A stretch of 64,000 nucleotides of DNA, taken from the NCBI RefSeq assembly GCF_011682175.1, contig NZ_WHJG01000018.1, positions 62,001 through 126,000 of the forward strand, given 5' to 3'. Under the pieces are notes generated by a model. The model was not told the origin of the DNA. It ran no database searches and was given only the letters and a program-made list of their open reading frames with translations. Origin of the DNA: Massilia frigida (GTDB taxonomy: Bacteria; Pseudomonadota; Gammaproteobacteria; Burkholderiales; Burkholderiaceae_D). This document shows positions 44,225-51,948 of this stretch, piece by piece. Both the position numbers and the translations under genes were made by a program. The stretch's first letter is position 1. Every line of letters begins with the position of its first letter.

Positions 44225-46759
44225 TTACTTTGCAGCCTTGGCGCAGGCGCTGCCTCCCAGTACCGGCACCTGGGAAGCGGCGCTGCCGCTGGTGCCCTGG
44301 AAGCCGAACTCGACAGTCTGGCCCGGCTGGATGACCGCGTTCCAGCCCACATTGCTCGCCGTGTACGGATTGCTGCCGCTCAGGACCGCATTCCACATGC
44401 TGGCCACTGTCGAGCCATCGGCGTAGGTCCAGCTCACGCTCCAGCCGTTCATGGCGCTGGTGCCGCGGTTGGTGATCTGCACCGCACCGTTGAATCCACC
44501 CGGCCACTGGCTGCGCACCTGATACACGCACTGCTTGCTTGGGGTCGGGGTTGGCGGCGGTTCCACCGGGGGCGGCGGATCGATCGGCGGCGTTGTGGTT
44601 CCGCCCGGCACGCCCATGGCGATGCCGCGTCCGGCGGTACTCATATACACAACGCCGTAACGGTTCATGTCGCCGATGACGAACTGGCCGTTGCCCGGTC
44701 CGCCGTACTGGTGGGCATCATCGTTGATACGCACCCAGGTGGCGCCCGCGTCGCCAGAGCGGTGCACGCCTTTCGCGCCGTTGACCGTACCCCAGATAAA
44801 CACCGTCGGGAAAGTCGCGCCCGCTGCGGCGGCGCCAAAGCCGACCGCGGCGGCATAGCTCACGCTGCCGATGCTGCTGAAAGTCGCGCCCGAATCGGTC
44901 GAGCGGGCAAGACCCGCACCGTACAGCGGCACCCACAGCTCGCCTTCGCGGTTCGGCACCGCGCGGATCACTTTCGAACCGCCCGACTGCAAGGTCGCTT
45001 TCGGCGCGAACGAGACGCCGCCGTCGGTACTGACGAACACGCGGCCATTGTCATACGCGTAAAACTTGCGCGGGTTGACGGCATCGGCCACCGGACGGGC
45101 AGCGCTCACGTTCAGGCCACTCACGGCGCTCCAGCTCGATCCGAAATCGGTCGAGCGGTAGCTGGTGGCCGAATTTTCCGGGCTGTGCAGCAAGACGGTG
45201 CCGTCGGACGAGAGCGCGACCTGGCCGTTCTTGCCGTTCATCGCCGCACTCTTCTTCCAGCTGGCGCCGGTGTCGGTCGAGTAATACATGGCCGGGTTAT
45301 CGTTTCCGCCGGCGCGCACCAGCACCGAGGTCTTGCGCGCAGCGACGTCGAGGCCGGTGGTGCTGCCGATCGATGGCATGTGGATCGGCGCATAGCGGGT
45401 CGGATCGGTGTGGCGGAAGCCATCGTAGTCGCCGATGGCCGATACCAGCGGTCCGCCCGGGATGCTGACCAGGTTGAGTGGCACGGTTTCTTCCAGCCCG
45501 GCCACGTTGAAGGTCCAGGTGGCCGGGGTGGCGTTGATATTGGCGGTCTTGAAGATGCCGTTACCGGACGACACCCACGCCGCCTTGGTATCGAAAGGAT
45601 CGAGCTCGACCGTTCCAGCCCAGTGGATCGCCTTGTCGCCGACCCAGGACACGCCCGCACTCTCCTTGGCGAAGCCGCGCTGGACCACGTCGGTCCAGCT
45701 GGCGCCGCCATTGGCCGAGGTGTAGATGCGGTCGCCCCAGGCATTGCCCTGCTGCTGGTAGGTGTTGATGGTCGAGGCCACCAGATTGTTCGGATTGTCG
45801 GGCGCCACGCTGATGCCGCTGAACGCCGAGCTGATGCCCGATGGCGTGACATTGGTCCAGGCGCCGGTGCCGACGTTATACTTCCAGATCTGGCCGCGGT
45901 CCATCGGTTCCGGCTGGGCCCAGTGGCCGTGCGGACCGGCGCCGTTGGCGTAGGTGAGGTACAGGCTGCCGTCGCTGGCGCGCGCCACGCGCTGCGGCAT
46001 CAGGTCGGTCGGCGCGCCGGTGACGGGCGCAAAGGTCTTGCCGCCATCGTTGCTGCGGTACAGATTGGGAGCCACGTAGCCGAAGCGCGACACGCCGACC
46101 ACGATGCGCTGGGCTGCGCCACCCACCACGCTGGCCGGATCGAGCGCGACGAAGCTGATGCCGTTTTCGTTGGGCGTGGTGGTCACGTCCAGGCCGCTCA
46201 CGCGGGCCCAGGTGGCGCCGCTGTCGCTACTTTTGAACAAGCCGTTGGCGCGGGTGCCCACGTACAGGATGTTGCTCGAACCGGGATCGAGCTGCAGGCG
46301 CTCGCCGGTCTGGCGGCCCATGCCGTTGCCGTGCGCCTTGAACAGGGCCGTCACATCGGTCTTGATGAAGGTTTTGCCGTAATCCGAAGAACGCAGGATC
46401 ATGGTCTTGCCATTGTTGAAGTAGCTGATGCCGGCCAGCATGTAGACCTTGGCCGGATTTTTCGGGTCGAGGGCGATCGATTCGACGCCGAGCAGGCCCG
46501 TTTCATCATCCGACGCCCAATCGCTCAGCGGCACCCAGCGCGCGGCGGTATTGTCCCAGCGATAAGCGCCGCCGACATCGGTGCGGGCATACGCCAGGCC
46601 TTTTTGGGTCTTGCTCGGAATCACCGCCGAAACGAAGCCACCGCCGCCCATGGCGACGCTGTTCCATTGATAAGTTTCAGACGCGGCGGAGGCCGGTGCG
46701 CAGGCGGCGCACAGGGCGCAGGCCGCTGCAATCGTCGAGAGTCGATGCATGAAGGTCAT
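44225..46759 (-). CDS. Secreted GH74 xyloglucanase with C-terminal CBM2
   Basis: Endo-acting xyloglucan hydrolase, exported. It has 844 aa from ATG 46759 (MTFMHRLSTIAAACAL), with a signal peptide ending near residue 27 (ASAAS). Two seven-bladed propeller lobes are suggested by repeated sialidase-like blades (YRSNDGGKTF, YTSANGGASW, YSTDTGASW, HRSGDAGATW). Catalytic aspartates of GH74 are matched by Asp61 in RTDVGGAYRWD and the GDYDGFRH motif at 443-450. A Pro/Thr linker (about 725-745) leads to a CBM2 cellulose-binding module (CVYQVRSQWPGGFNGAV ... GWSVSWTY). It interrupts the trpA-accD neighbourhood. A LacI-type operator candidate lies just upstream. Confidence 0.92.
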   Translation of the reverse strand: MTFMHRLSTIAAACALCAACAPASAASETYQWNSVAMGGGGFVSAVIPSKTQKGLAYARTDVGGAYRWDNTAARWVPLSDWASDDETGLLGVESIALDPKNPAKVYMLAGISYFNNGKTMILRSSDYGKTFIKTDVTALFKAHGNGMGRQTGERLQLDPGSSNILYVGTRANGLFKSSDSGATWARVSGLDVTTTPNENGISFVALDPASVVGGAAQRIVVGVSRFGYVAPNLYRSNDGGKTFAPVTGAPTDLMPQRVARASDGSLYLTYANGAGPHGHWAQPEPMDRGQIWKYNVGTGAWTNVTPSGISSAFSGISVAPDNPNNLVASTINTYQQQGNAWGDRIYTSANGGASWTDVVQRGFAKESAGVSWVGDKAIHWAGTVELDPFDTKAAWVSSGNGIFKTANINATPATWTFNVAGLEETVPLNLVSIPGGPLVSAIGDYDGFRHTDPTRYAPIHMPSIGSTTGLDVAARKTSVLVRAGGNDNPAMYYSTDTGASWKKSAAMNGKNGQVALSSDGTVLLHSPENSATSYRSTDFGSSWSAVSGLNVSAARPVADAVNPRKFYAYDNGRVFVSTDGGVSFAPKATLQSGGSKVIRAVPNREGELWVPLYGAGLARSTDSGATFSSIGSVSYAAAVGFGAAAAGATFPTVFIWGTVNGAKGVHRSGDAGATWVRINDDAHQYGGPGNGQFVIGDMNRYGVVYMSTAGRGIAMGVPGGTTTPPIDPPPPVEPPPTPTPSKQCVYQVRSQWPGGFNGAVQITNRGTSAMNGWSVSWTYADGSTVASMWNAVLSGSNPYTASNVGWNAVIQPGQTVEFGFQGTSGSAASQVPVLGGSACAKAAK

Positions 46760-47106
46760 GGGATTCGCTTTTCTTGTTGGCGTGGAAAATGAAAACGTTT
46801 GCACACGTTAGCGAAAGCATGCTATGCCCCGTATGTACGGGTGTCTAATCTCTATTTTGAAAGCATTTGACAAAACAATGGACGAATTAGCATGGCTTAC
46901 AGGCAAAAAGTACAGTCCATGAGCAAGAGATGATTGCGTGGAATAAGGCAGCGACCAAGGCGACCATCCGGGCACTTGCCTTCTCGCTCTTGCCTGCACG
47001 GCGGTTCGCCAGGCCTGACGCGGAAACGATCGACACGACAGCAAAAAGATCACGTGCGCTGTGCTATATCTTCGATTAAGATTGCATTTTTTTTAACGGA
47101 GAGTTC
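46760..47106. promoter_or_regulatory. Divergent regulatory region between GH74 and PEP-CTERM genes
   Basis: 347 bp without a gene. Near GH74 there is an imperfect palindrome TGAAAACGTTTGCA (46790-46803), resembling LacI/CelR-family operators, and a 6-bp-arm inverted repeat CCCGTA-TG-TACGGG (46828-46841). A minus-strand promoter could use TTGTCA near 46,875-46,880. The plus-strand side is AT-rich just before the PEP-CTERM gene. No regulator gene is in the window. Confidence 0.45.
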
Positions 47107-47934
47107 ATGAACGCCTACCGCACAGCCATCCTGTCGGCCGTCCTCAGTCTGGCCGCTGCCGCGCCCTCGTACGCCGCTACGACGGCACGTGGCACGGTCA
47201 GCAATATCGGTTTCGAGCTGATCGATCTCGATCTGAACGATGGCATCACGCCTTCGCTCAATTTCAACGTCACGGGCGGTTATTATTTTGAAGATCCGTA
47301 CACGGAGTTGAAGCTGGCCGACCAGCGCAGCGGCTACAACGACACGCAGCGGCACAACGAGACCATGTCTGAGCCGTACCAGCGCAGCGCATCGTATGCA
47401 CCCTCCGCCGGCACGGCGCTGAACGCCTCGGCAAGCGTGAGCGGCCGCTTGTTGGACGGCTTGGTGATGCAAGCGCAGGCCAGCAGCGCGGGTGGCGACG
47501 CCGAGGCCACCAGCCTTGCCACCTCGGGCCACGTTCATTTCATCCTGTCCCCTAACACCGCGGTGCGCATCACGGCCGACCTGTATGCAACCGCGACGCG
47601 CGCCCCGGGCCTGATCGACGGCGGCTCGTATGCCGACGTGCACTTCCTGATTTTCCAGGACGTTCCCGAGTCGTCCAGCTACTCCCGTCCGGACGAGCAC
47701 CTCGCCGCCACCTACATGCCTGACGCGAGCACCACCAGCCTGTTCCAGGCCACCCATGTGGACTATGTGCTCAACAACCGCTCGAGCACCTCGATCACCA
47801 ATATGGTGACCTTCAACGCGATGGCCTCGGCCCACACCCTGGCGACCTCGCCGGTGCCGGAACCGGCGACCTACGGGATGCTGCTGGCTGGCCTTGGGGC
47901 ACTGGCGGCAACGGCGCGCCGCCGCCGCCGCTGA
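47107..47934 (+). CDS. PEP-CTERM sorted surface/secreted protein
   Basis: A 275-aa protein from ATG 47107 with GGAGAG upstream. N-terminal signal peptide (MNAYRTAILSAVLSLAAAAP, cleavage near SYAAT). The middle is a beta-rich domain I do not recognise. The C-terminus has the exosortase signal: VPEPATYGMLL, a hydrophobic helix and ARRRRR. Such proteins are processed by exosortase (EpsH/XrtA type) and often accompany exopolysaccharide or biofilm matrix; no exosortase gene is in the window. Divergent from the GH74 xyloglucanase, so the two may be co-induced. Confidence 0.85.
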   Translation: MNAYRTAILSAVLSLAAAAPSYAATTARGTVSNIGFELIDLDLNDGITPSLNFNVTGGYYFEDPYTELKLADQRSGYNDTQRHNETMSEPYQRSASYAPSAGTALNASASVSGRLLDGLVMQAQASSAGGDAEATSLATSGHVHFILSPNTAVRITADLYATATRAPGLIDGGSYADVHFLIFQDVPESSSYSRPDEHLAATYMPDASTTSLFQATHVDYVLNNRSSTSITNMVTFNAMASAHTLATSPVPEPATYGMLLAGLGALAATARRRRR

Positions 47935-47974
47935 CACCGGGCCCTGGCCGGCCTGAAGCGGCTGCCTGAGCGCA

Positions 47975-47992
47975 AGCGGCTGCCAAGCCGCT
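47975..47992. terminator. Weak hairpin between PEP-CTERM gene and trpA
   Basis: AGCGGC-TGCCAA-GCCGCT in the 88-bp convergent gap. It is short and has no T run, so it is only a candidate bidirectional terminator. Confidence 0.3.
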
Positions 47993-48022
47993 GAAAAGCA
48001 GGCAGCGCGCTGCGGGCCGAAG

Positions 48023-48820
48023 TCAGCGATCGAGCGCGCCGCGGATGCCCGCGACGAAACGCTGCACGGCCTCGACCGCCTGGTCCTTCGGCGTGACCTC
48101 GATCTCCTGGATGATGCGGCTGCCGATCACCACCGCGTCGGCCACCTGCGCCACCGCCCTGGCCGTTTCGCCATCGCGAATCCCGAAGCCCACCCCGATT
48201 GGCAGCTTGACACGCTCGCGGATCGGCGCCAGGCGGCGCGCCACATCGTCCACATCAATATTGCCCGCGCCCGTGACGCCCTTGAGCGACACGTAATAGC
48301 TAAAGCCGCTGCCGAACTTGGCCACCTGCGCGATGCGCTCCGGGGTCGACGTGGGCGCCAGCAGGAAGATCAGATCGAGCTCGCTGGCGCGCATCGCCGT
48401 GGCGAATTCCTCGCACTCCTCGGGCGGATAATCGACCACGATGGCGCCATCCGCGCCCACCTCTTTCGCCCGCGCGATGAAGGTATCGGTGCCAATGCGC
48501 TCGATCGGATTGGCGTATCCCATCAGCACCACCGGCGTGCTCTGATTCGTTTTGCGGAACTCGCGCACGAAGCCAAACACGTCGCCGAGGCCGACATTGA
48601 ACTTGAGCGCGCGCTCGCAGGCGCGCTGGATGACCGGGCCTTCGGCCATCGGATCGGAAAACGGCACACCCAGTTCGAGGATGTCGGCGCCGCCGGCAAC
48701 GAGGGCGTGCATCAGCGGCACGGTCATATCCGGGCCCGGGTCGCCCGCCGTGATAAAGGTGACGAGCGCGGTTTTTTTACTGGCCGCCAAAGCGGCAAAA
48801 GTTGGTGCGATTCTGGACAT
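48023..48820 (-). CDS. trpA: Tryptophan synthase alpha chain
   Basis: Cleaves indole-3-glycerol phosphate to indole and glyceraldehyde-3-phosphate, in complex with TrpB. It has 265 aa from ATG 48820. Catalytic Glu49 is present ([13 protein letters not shown]). The position equivalent to E. coli Asp60 is Glu (PMAEGP instead of the usual ADGP). Other motifs are normal ([42 protein letters not shown]). 63 bp after trpB, so probably co-transcribed; it now ends against a convergent PEP-CTERM gene instead of continuing to accD. Confidence 0.97.
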   Translation of the reverse strand: MSRIAPTFAALAASKKTALVTFITAGDPGPDMTVPLMHALVAGGADILELGVPFSDPMAEGPVIQRACERALKFNVGLGDVFGFVREFRKTNQSTPVVLMGYANPIERIGTDTFIARAKEVGADGAIVVDYPPEECEEFATAMRASELDLIFLLAPTSTPERIAQVAKFGSGFSYYVSLKGVTGAGNIDVDDVARRLAPIRERVKLPIGVGFGIRDGETARAVAQVADAVVIGSRIIQEIEVTPKDQAVEAVQRFVAGIRGALDR

Positions 48821-48883
48821 GGCGATGCTTTCTTGTAGTGTGGTCGAAAAGGTCGGGCTTCAGAAAACAACTGAATTGAAAAA

Positions 48884-50131
48884 TCAGCTGAAATCGAGCC
48901 CCATCCGCTCCGCCACCGTGTGCATGTCCTTGTCGCCGCGGCCCGACAGGTTCACCAAAATCAGCTCATCCTTGGGCAGCGTGGCCGCCAGCTTGGCCGC
49001 ATAGGCCAGCGCGTGCGACGATTCCAGCGCCGGGATAATGCCTTCGATATGGCAGCAGTCATGGAACGACTGCAACGCTTCGTCATCGGTCACCGAGACG
49101 TACTGCGCGCGTCCCAGGTCCTTCAACCATGCGTGCTCCGGCCCCACGCCCGGATAATCCAGGCCCGCCGACACCGAATGGGTCTCGATGACCTGGCCAT
49201 TCTCGTCCTGCAGCAGATAGGTGCGGTTACCGTGCAACACGCCCGGAATGCCGGCCGTGAGCGAGGCCGAATGCTTGCCCGAATCGAGGCCTTCGCCGGC
49301 CGCTTCCACGCCAATCAGCTTGACGTTCTTGTCGTCGATGTAAGGATAAAAAATCCCCATCGCGTTCGAGCCGCCGCCGATACAGGCCAGCACGTAGTCA
49401 GGCTGGCGTCCGGCCAGTTCCGGCATCTGCACCAGGCATTCCTCGCCGATGACCGACTGGAAATCGCGCACCATCATCGGATACGGGTGCGGACCGGCCA
49501 CCGTGCCGATGATGTAGAAGGTGTTTTCGATGTTGGTGACCCAGTCGCGCATCGCTTCGTTGAGCGCGTCCTTGAGCGTCTTGGAGCCCGATTCCACCGG
49601 CACCACGGTCGCGCCCAGGAGCTTCATGCGGTACACGTTCTGGGCCTGGCGCTTGACGTCCTCGCTGCCCATGTAGACCACGCATTCGAGCCCGAAACGG
49701 GCGCAGATGGTGGCCGTGGCCACGCCGTGCTGGCCGGCGCCGGTTTCGGCGATGATGCGCGGCTTGCCCATGCGCTTGGCCAGCAATGCCTGGCCGATCA
49801 CGTTATTGATCTTGTGCGCGCCGGTGTGGTTCAGGTCTTCGCGCTTGAAGAAAATCTGCGCCCCGCCCTGCTGCTCGGACCAGCGCTTGGCGTGGTAAAT
49901 CGGCGATGGACGGCCGACGAAGTGCTTGAGCTCATAGCGGAATTCGTCGAGGAATTCGGGATCATGGCTGTATTTGGCGTACGCTTCTTTCAGCTCGGCC
50001 AGCGCGTGGGTGAGCGTTTCGGCGACGAAGGAACCGCCGTACGGGCCAAAGTGGCCGCGCGCATCGGGAAGCTGGTAGTCGGTGGTATGGAAAATCGGGG
50101 CGGCAGGGCCGCGCGCAGGTGCGTCTTTCAT
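48884..50131 (-). CDS. trpB: Tryptophan synthase beta chain
   Basis: PLP-dependent condensation of indole and serine to tryptophan. It has 415 aa from ATG 50131. The PLP lysine is Lys107 in [17 protein letters not shown] binds the phosphate, and the COMM-region and GRGDKD near the C-terminus are typical. A slightly longer N-terminus than E. coli (about 15 residues) is common in Burkholderiales. Followed by trpA; 321 bp of apparently non-coding DNA separates it from trpF. Confidence 0.98.
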   Translation of the reverse strand: MKDAPARGPAAPIFHTTDYQLPDARGHFGPYGGSFVAETLTHALAELKEAYAKYSHDPEFLDEFRYELKHFVGRPSPIYHAKRWSEQQGGAQIFFKREDLNHTGAHKINNVIGQALLAKRMGKPRIIAETGAGQHGVATATICARFGLECVVYMGSEDVKRQAQNVYRMKLLGATVVPVESGSKTLKDALNEAMRDWVTNIENTFYIIGTVAGPHPYPMMVRDFQSVIGEECLVQMPELAGRQPDYVLACIGGGSNAMGIFYPYIDDKNVKLIGVEAAGEGLDSGKHSASLTAGIPGVLHGNRTYLLQDENGQVIETHSVSAGLDYPGVGPEHAWLKDLGRAQYVSVTDDEALQSFHDCCHIEGIIPALESSHALAYAAKLAATLPKDELILVNLSGRGDKDMHTVAERMGLDFS

Positions 50132-50452
50132 GGGAGTGCTCGCTTTTCAAAGGTGATATCGGCAGGCCGGCCGCAGCCGCGAAGGCGGCGGTCCATGGCT
50201 GGCAAAACAGGGGGCGTGACCAGCCCCGCGTCAATCGCGTTTAGTACGCCCGAGCCACCACACAAAACGACCCGAGGCGCGCGTTCTTTTGGAATGAGAA
50301 ACCAATCGCAGCCTTTCCTGCACCACCGTGGATGTCATCTGCGCAAGGGCGGAACCCCGCTGCGGGCAACTGGTAGTGCGATATTGTTGAACGTATTCTA
50401 GCAAATCGGCGCCGCTTGTGGTGGCGCCAACGCATCAGGCGGTTCAGGCGGT
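50132..50452. other. 321-bp gap between trpF and trpB, no gene seen
   Basis: No convincing gene on either strand. Short open frames here have no ribosome-binding site or family resemblance. It may hold a promoter for trpBA. I see no attenuator-like Trp-rich leader or clear hairpin-plus-T-run. Confidence 0.5.
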
Positions 50453-51115
50453 TCAGGCCCCGTGATCGGCCATCCGTACGGCGCCGGTGAAGGCGTCGAT
50501 CTTGGCGGCATCCTTGATGCCCTTGCCCTGTTCGACGCCGCTGCTGATGTCGACCGCATACGGACGCACCTGGCGCACCGCACCGGCCACCGTGTCAACC
50601 GTCAGACCGCCGCTCAGCACCACGCGCGGGGCCAGTTCCGCTGGAATCACGGCCCAGTCGAAGACCTTGCCGGCGCCGCCATAGGCATCCACGAAGGTAT
50701 CGAGCAGCAGGCTGGAGAACAGGGGGCTGGCGGCGCGGCACAGCGCCTCTTCGGCCAGCAGGTCGGCGCCGGTGGTCTCGGGCCGCACGCGGAACACGCG
50801 CATGAACGGTCGTCCAACGGCAGCAGCGATGGCGGCGCACTCTTCCACCGTTTCGTCGCCATGGAACTGCAACTGCGCAAACGGCGCCACGGCGGCAACC
50901 GCCCTCACCTCGTCGATGCTGGCGTTGACGAACAGCGCCACCGTGGAGACCAACGGCGGCACGGCCGACATCAAGGCGCCGGCCTGCGCGCCCGTCACGT
51001 AGCGTGGACTTTTTGGATAGAACACGAAACCGAGCGCATCGGCGCCGGCGGCCACCGCGGCCTGGACGTCTTCAGGGCGGGTCAGCCCGCAAATCTTGAT
51101 GCGTGTGCGCTGCAT
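50453..51115 (-). CDS. trpF: Phosphoribosylanthranilate isomerase
   Basis: Amadori rearrangement in tryptophan synthesis. It has 220 aa from ATG 51115 (MQRTRIKICGLTRPEDVQ); the frame stays open to 51475 but that part overlaps truA and is not family-like. The catalytic cysteine is Cys9 (KICGLT). LQFHGDE, LLLDTF and VVLSGGLTVDTV are family motifs, and the general acid Asp is in LLLDTF. 8 bp from the truA stop, same strand. Confidence 0.97.
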   Translation of the reverse strand: MQRTRIKICGLTRPEDVQAAVAAGADALGFVFYPKSPRYVTGAQAGALMSAVPPLVSTVALFVNASIDEVRAVAAVAPFAQLQFHGDETVEECAAIAAAVGRPFMRVFRVRPETTGADLLAEEALCRAASPLFSSLLLDTFVDAYGGAGKVFDWAVIPAELAPRVVLSGGLTVDTVAGAVRQVRPYAVDISSGVEQGKGIKDAAKIDAFTGAVRMADHGA

Positions 51116-51123
51116 GCGTGGCC

Positions 51124-51921
51124 TCAGAACCAGGGCAGTGGACGGGCTGCCTCGTGCGGCAAGCCCCATTTGGGATCGTAATCGATCTTGGCCAGGTACA
51201 GGCCATCGGGCATGAAGGTGGGCGCGGCGTCGTTGCGGTCGCGCCCTTCGAGCACGTCGCGCAGCCATCCAGGCGCATGACGCCCCTGGCCGACATAGAT
51301 CAGGGAGCCGATCAGGTTGCGCACCATGTGATGCAGGAAGGCGCTGGCGCGCAGGGAGAACACGATCACCTCGCCGTGCCGCTCGATGTTCACCGCGTGC
51401 ATCTGCTTGACCGGCGACTTGGCCTGGCATTGCGAGGAACGGAAAGCGGAAAAATCGTGGGTGCCGACCAGGCATTGGGCGGCGGCGCGCATCAGGTCCA
51501 CGTCGAGCGGGCGAAACACCCAGCCGGCGCGGCCCACCAGTAGCGGCGAGCGGATCGGATTGTTGTACAGGACGTAGTGATAGGTGCGCGCAAAGGCGGC
51601 GAAGCGGGCATGGAATTCCTGCCCCGGATGCTCGGGCACTTCGGTGGCCCAGCGCACGGCAATCGCGTCGGGCAAAAAGGCATTCACGCCGCGCACCCAG
51701 GATTGCATGCCGCGCGAGAGGTCGGTGTCGAAGTGGACCACCTGTTCGAGCGCGTGAACCCCGGTATCGGTACGGCCGGCGCAGGTGGTACCCAGCTCGA
51801 CGCGCGCGAATTTTTCGAGCGCGATTTCGAGCCGGTCCTGCACCGTGTTGCGGTCTGGCTGCTTCTGGTAACCGTTGAAGGCGGTACCGTCGTACTGGAC
51901 TCCCAGTGCTATTCGCTTCAA
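51124..51921 (-). CDS. truA: tRNA pseudouridine(38-40) synthase
   Basis: Modifies U38-U40 in the anticodon arm of many tRNAs. It has 265 aa from ATG 51921. The nucleophile Asp52 lies in [11 protein letters not shown]. The N-terminus ([19 protein letters not shown]) and the C-terminal RNA-binding part ([17 protein letters not shown]) are typical. Lies between fimV and trpF as in most Burkholderiales. Confidence 0.98.
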   Translation of the reverse strand: MKRIALGVQYDGTAFNGYQKQPDRNTVQDRLEIALEKFARVELGTTCAGRTDTGVHALEQVVHFDTDLSRGMQSWVRGVNAFLPDAIAVRWATEVPEHPGQEFHARFAAFARTYHYVLYNNPIRSPLLVGRAGWVFRPLDVDLMRAAAQCLVGTHDFSAFRSSQCQAKSPVKQMHAVNIERHGEVIVFSLRASAFLHHMVRNLIGSLIYVGQGRHAPGWLRDVLEGRDRNDAAPTFMPDGLYLAKIDYDPKWGLPHEAARPLPWF

Positions 51922-51948
51922 TCTAGATCCAGTAACAGCCGTCGCTCA

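Noticed and set aside
50241-50435. 64-codon minus-strand frame between trpF and trpB
   Set aside because: No ribosome-binding site or conservation signal and unlike any gene I know at this site.
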